Below, piece by piece: positions 63,211-64,000 of a stretch of DNA of 64,000 bases. The position numbers and the translations under genes are program-made. The notes below the pieces were generated by a model that ran no database searches, had not been told where the DNA came from, and saw only the letters and a program-made list of their open reading frames with translations. This DNA comes from Devosia sp. (GTDB taxonomy: Bacteria > Pseudomonadota > Alphaproteobacteria > Rhizobiales > Devosiaceae), in NCBI RefSeq assembly GCF_024707125.1, contig NZ_JANQAH010000001.1, positions 34,909-98,908 on the forward strand, in the 5' to 3' direction. Position 1 is the first letter of the stretch. Each line of letters opens with the position of its first letter.

Positions 63211-64000
63211 ATGGACACCACCTTCGTCACCACCGAATGGCTCGCCGCTCATCTCAGCGATCCCGGCCTAATCGTCGTTGACGCCAGCTGGCACATGCCC
63301 AACGCCGCGCGCAACGCCCAGGCAGAATACCTCGCTGGCCACATCCCGGGCGCCGTCTTCTTCGACATCGACGGCATCGCCGATACCACCACCAACCTGC
63401 CCCACATGCTGCCCTCGCCGGCCGACTTCGCCCACATGGTCGGCGCCCTCGGCATCGGCAGCGATATGACCATCGTCATCTATGACGAGCTCGGCCTTTT
63501 CAGCGCCCCCCGCGTCTGGTGGACCTTCAAGACCTTCGGCGCCGAAAAAGTACACATCCTTTCCGGCGGCGGACCAAAATGGCGCGCCGAGCGCCGCCCG
63601 CTCGAAGCCGGCCTTGTCGCCAAGCGCGCCGCGCATTTCGACGTCAAGTTCCACCCCGATCGCGTCGCCGATTTCGACTTCGTCCGCGCCCGCAGCCGGG
63701 ACGAAGCCGCTCAAATCCTCGACGCGCGCCCGGCCCCGCGCTTCCACGCCGAAGTCCCCGAGCCCCGCCCCGGCCTCCGCGCCGGTCACATTCCGAACAG
63801 CCGCAATATCCCGGTAAGCCTCCTCTCCGAAAACGGCGTCCTCAAATCCCCCGAGGCGCTCAAAGCCATCTTCGCCGAACGCGGCGTGGATCTTTCAAAA
63901 CCTATCATCACCTCCTGCGGCTCCGGCGTCACCGCCTCCACCCTGGCTCTCGCCCTCGACCAGGTCGGCGCCAAGACCGTCGCCGTCTATGACGGCTCCT
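63211..64000 (+). CDS. sseA: 3-Mercaptopyruvate sulfurtransferase (3' partial)
   Basis: 263 codons visible, the frame running off the right edge. Two rhodanese domains are present: an inactive first one (about 5-140, EYLAGHIPGAVFFDIDGIAD) and a catalytic second one. The loop TSCGSGVTAS has the nucleophile Cys and the CGSGVT pattern of mercaptopyruvate, rather than thiosulfate, sulfurtransferases. It transfers sulfur from 3-mercaptopyruvate to cyanide or thiols. Confidence 0.9.
   Translation, partial: MDTTFVTTEWLAAHLSDPGLIVVDASWHMPNAARNAQAEYLAGHIPGAVFFDIDGIADTTTNLPHMLPSPADFAHMVGALGIGSDMTIVIYDELGLFSAPRVWWTFKTFGAEKVHILSGGGPKWRAERRPLEAGLVAKRAAHFDVKFHPDRVADFDFVRARSRDEAAQILDARPAPRFHAEVPEPRPGLRAGHIPNSRNIPVSLLSENGVLKSPEALKAIFAERGVDLSKPIITSCGSGVTASTLALALDQVGAKTVAVYDGS

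Overview
The window reads as a high-GC chromosomal segment of an alphaproteobacterium of the Hyphomicrobiales. I would guess Devosia or a close relative, from the thuEFGKAB sugar operon with divergent thuR, the SigF/NrsF pair, the rhizobial-type purine operon and the codon bias; this is an inference, as no rRNA or phylogenetic marker lies in the window. No phage, insertion sequence, CRISPR array, tRNA or rRNA was seen. Genes are dense, and many operon joints are ATGA or GTGA overlaps.

Layout. 0-2.6 kb: the end of murL with murD2 (an alternative route to D-Glu in peptidoglycan) and an EmrE-type efflux gene. 2.6-8.8 kb: a TPR membrane protein, a degenerate receiver, an MgtC-family protein, a polyol dehydrogenase, a CHASE4-GGDEF sensor and a 51-residue membrane protein. 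8.9-13.5 kb: adenine deaminase, a CocE-type hydrolase, a HugZ-like protein and a small membrane protein. 13.5-33.5 kb: purine catabolism. The minus strand carries hiuH-xdhA-xdhB-xdhC, a BMP-type purine/nucleoside ABC importer, puuD, guaD and glcB. The plus strand carries a LysR regulator, a PuuE-UraD fusion, allE and allA. Together with ade these cover adenine/guanine to glyoxylate and on to malate; only allantoate amidohydrolase was not found. A small ArsR/SRPBCC/VOC module is inserted among them. 33.5-40.2 kb: a META-domain protein, a deaminase, trehalose synthesis (otsB, otsA), a secreted intradiol dioxygenase and a DEAD-box helicase. 40.6-44.0 kb: a hypochlorite-defence-like locus, with sigF-nrsF divergent from a Met-rich periplasmic peptide, a cytochrome b and an MsrP/YedY-like molybdoenzyme. 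Both promoters carry the same GTAAC-N16-CGAA motif. 44.0-48.7 kb: a ThuA-domain protein, a 5'-nucleotidase, small proteins and a MarR/SDR pair. 48.8-56.7 kb: thuEFGKAB with thuR (trehalose/maltitol/sucrose-isomer uptake and 3-keto-sugar catabolism). 56.9-64 kb: a sulfotransferase-aminotransferase pair, an ABC importer behind a triple PHO box, and the start of a 3-mercaptopyruvate sulfurtransferase.

Two genes, xdhC and an SRPBCC gene, are broken by single-base homopolymer shifts, so either decay, slippage or assembly error is possible. At least ten palindromic intergenic elements with shared GTCA...TGAC ends but different stem sequences are spread from 23.9 to 63.1 kb, several of them inside operons.
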